This document shows, in pieces, positions 62,379 to 64,000 of a stretch of DNA of 64,000 nucleotides. This stretch comes from Cokeromyces recurvatus (taxonomy: Eukaryota; Mucoromycota; Mucoromycetes; Mucorales; Mucoraceae). A program made the translations under genes and the position numbers. The DNA is taken from positions 58,290 through 122,289 of the forward strand of contig NW_026251438.1 in NCBI RefSeq assembly GCF_025118155.1. The letters run 5' to 3'. Each line of letters begins with the position of its first letter. The first letter of the stretch is position 1. The notes beneath the pieces were generated by a model. It ran no database searches. It was not told the origin of the DNA and saw only the letters and a program-made list of their open reading frames with translations.

Positions 62379-64000
62379 TTTGCTTGTTTGTCCATTTATC
62401 TATTTTACATTATTGTAGGCTCCTGTCTGATTGTATTGCCTGTTGTTATGATTGTAGTAGCCTTTATAATCAAGTTAATAGAAATAAACCATCATTTATT
62501 ACATAATAAAGAGGTTATTCAAATAAAACTAATATATCGCGCTTCACAGCATAATATTCATTCTACTCTCAGTTTTGATAATGGTCATTGTTTGAGTATT
62601 CGAGCATTAAAAATAATTATATACCGTGCATTATGTAATAATAATAATTCAATAGGATTATGACTGTTATATTCAATTACATAATTATTTATAAGTCATA
62701 CATATTATATATAGATAGCTATAAAGATGAGTATTGTTATGTAATGTTGTGTATATAATGATGTATTACATAATATCTTATAATGTACAAATCAGAGTCA
62801 TGAAGAACCGGATGATATTATAGTTATTAGTTATACACTTTATGCATACAATATTATTTGACTTCAGTTTATAAGACATTCTTGTGATGAGAAAAAATAA
62901 TGTTATAATAAATACTAACTCTACAAAATAATGATAAGAAAAACATAGTGTAAGGAGTTATTAATGATAAAGATATATGAATTATAGATTATACCTATTA
63001 ATTATATCTATGTATTATTATTTAATGTTGTCTAAAATACTAACTTATAAATATAATCATATACTATCTATGAGAACTCTATTCTAATTGAATACACTAT
63101 ATAATATAATGAAATTCATTTAAGTAGTACATTGAGGAATGAATATAATATAGAGAAGCTGGTTAGAATATAAATCTATATATCAAAAGTGTCTTTCCTA
63201 TATCATTCACAAGTATGAACAAACGAGATTTTATTATTTTGTTTCAAGAAAAATAACCGGCTAGATCAAGCACCAATAATTTAATGTTTATTAGAGTTAA
63301 CTGAGATTAATTCTCAGTCAGGGCAAAGACTAGAGCTCTAACACAATAATTTTAATTATTCTATGGGAAATATTCTTCTTTCAAGATATCTTCACTCTGT
63401 TCCTGTCTCGAAGTAACCCGTTCTCCACAAGATATAAATAAGGATCCATTTTGCACTCATCTTTTGAAAATTCAGTTTTTTCATTTTTTATTTTTGGATG
63501 CTATTGCAAATAACCCCGTCGGAGTTTGAAATTTCGAATTTCCTTTTTTGGAAATTGACTACGCACACCACATTTGTATGTTATATGGCGGAAGACTAAA
63601 AAATAATAAATGTTAAAATGTATAAGTGGCTAGTAATCGTGTTCTCAATCTGCTGGAGCAAGTTCGAATCCTTTTTGCCTCAATTTTTTGTCCCCTTAAT
63701 ATATTAGTTTTTTTTCATAAATGCCTATATAAATGTGGGGAGTTGTTTTTATTTAACAGTTTTAGGTAATTTTATTATTTTTTTTTCTTCTCTTTTTGGT
63801 TTTTTTGTATTGATTGCTTATTCTGTCGGGTTCTACGGTTCTTAATTTTATTATATTTATATGACGTTTGAAATGTTATGATAATATTTGGGGAGGTGTG
63901 CCAAGTGTGTAAAAAAAGTTAGCTTTGCCTGTGTAAGCGAGAATTCTGCTTGTCTAAGTTTATTAGTGAAAGACGGTTTGTATTTTACTAGTAAAATATA
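62379..64000. other. AT-rich tail without a supportable gene
   Basis: A 71-residue frame from the ATG at 62448 is uncertain. Around 63621-63682 there is tRNA-like sequence with box A-like and box B-like parts (AGTGGCTAGTAATCG and AGTTCGAATCC), but the arms do not pair well. The TATAAATAAGGA at about 63434 could be a promoter-like element. Nothing else stands out. Confidence 0.35.

Noticed and set aside
62388..62663. 91-residue frame with a hydrophobic start and a YRASQ...STLSFD...LSIRALK stretch faintly like a DWNN domain
   Set aside because: No good start codon until 62448, no continuing exon with a zinc knuckle or RING, and short AT-rich frames of this size arise by chance here.

Overview
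This is nuclear DNA from a filamentous fungus, most likely Mucorales (Mucoromycota). It is very AT-rich. Genes are split by many short introns (about 50-110 nt, GT/AG), and long A/T homopolymers lie in introns, untranslated regions and spacers. The gene set is fungal and aerobic: a SHO1 osmosensor pair, alternative oxidase, a cytochrome-b5-fused front-end desaturase and a LysM secreted protein. A lineage-typical Fanzor-like (TnpB-like) relic and a LINE relic are also present. The genus is not determined. I built all exon models by hand from splice signals, reading phase and family conservation.

Layout. 1-6.8 kb (+): 3' end of a putative O-fucosyltransferase-like gene, a LEA-like organelle-targeted protein, and mitochondrial aspartyl-tRNA synthetase. 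9-10 kb (+): SHO1-type osmosensor, copy 1. 10-18 kb: gene-poor, with one short minus-strand ORF and one copy of a hairpin-rich dispersed repeat. 18.3-24.6 kb (-): b5-desaturase, Rab11/Ypt3 GTPase, Rho GTPase. 25-27.4 kb: mobile-element remnants (LINE C-terminal fragment, then a broken Fanzor-like gene). 28.3-33.2 kb (-): symplekin/Pta1 and alternative oxidase. 34-36.3 kb: second, inverted copy of the dispersed repeat and an alcohol dehydrogenase pseudogene. 36.8-41.3 kb (+): site-2 protease, KDEL receptor, PKA regulatory subunit. 41.3-43 kb: NSRP1-like (-) and ribosomal protein S29 (+). 44.7-45.7 kb (-): SHO1 copy 2. 46.1-53.7 kb (+): NDUFS5-like complex I subunit, a multi-pass membrane protein, and a two-START-domain protein with a C-terminal anchor. 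54.3-57.3 kb (-): VPS51. 58.3-59.5 kb (+): unknown mitochondrial protein. 59.7-60.4 kb (-): LysM protein. 62.2 kb (-): tRNA-Ser(UGA).

The genes are independent eukaryotic units with no operon-like system. Loose themes are membrane traffic (Rab11, KDEL receptor, VPS51, START lipid carrier), mitochondrial function (AspRS, AOX, NDUFS5) and signalling (two SHO1, PKA-R, Rho, S2P). The least ordinary items are the Fanzor-like relic with all its visible RuvC and zinc-knuckle residues, the hairpin-rich repeat present as two inverted copies, and homopolymer runs that start right at splice donors.
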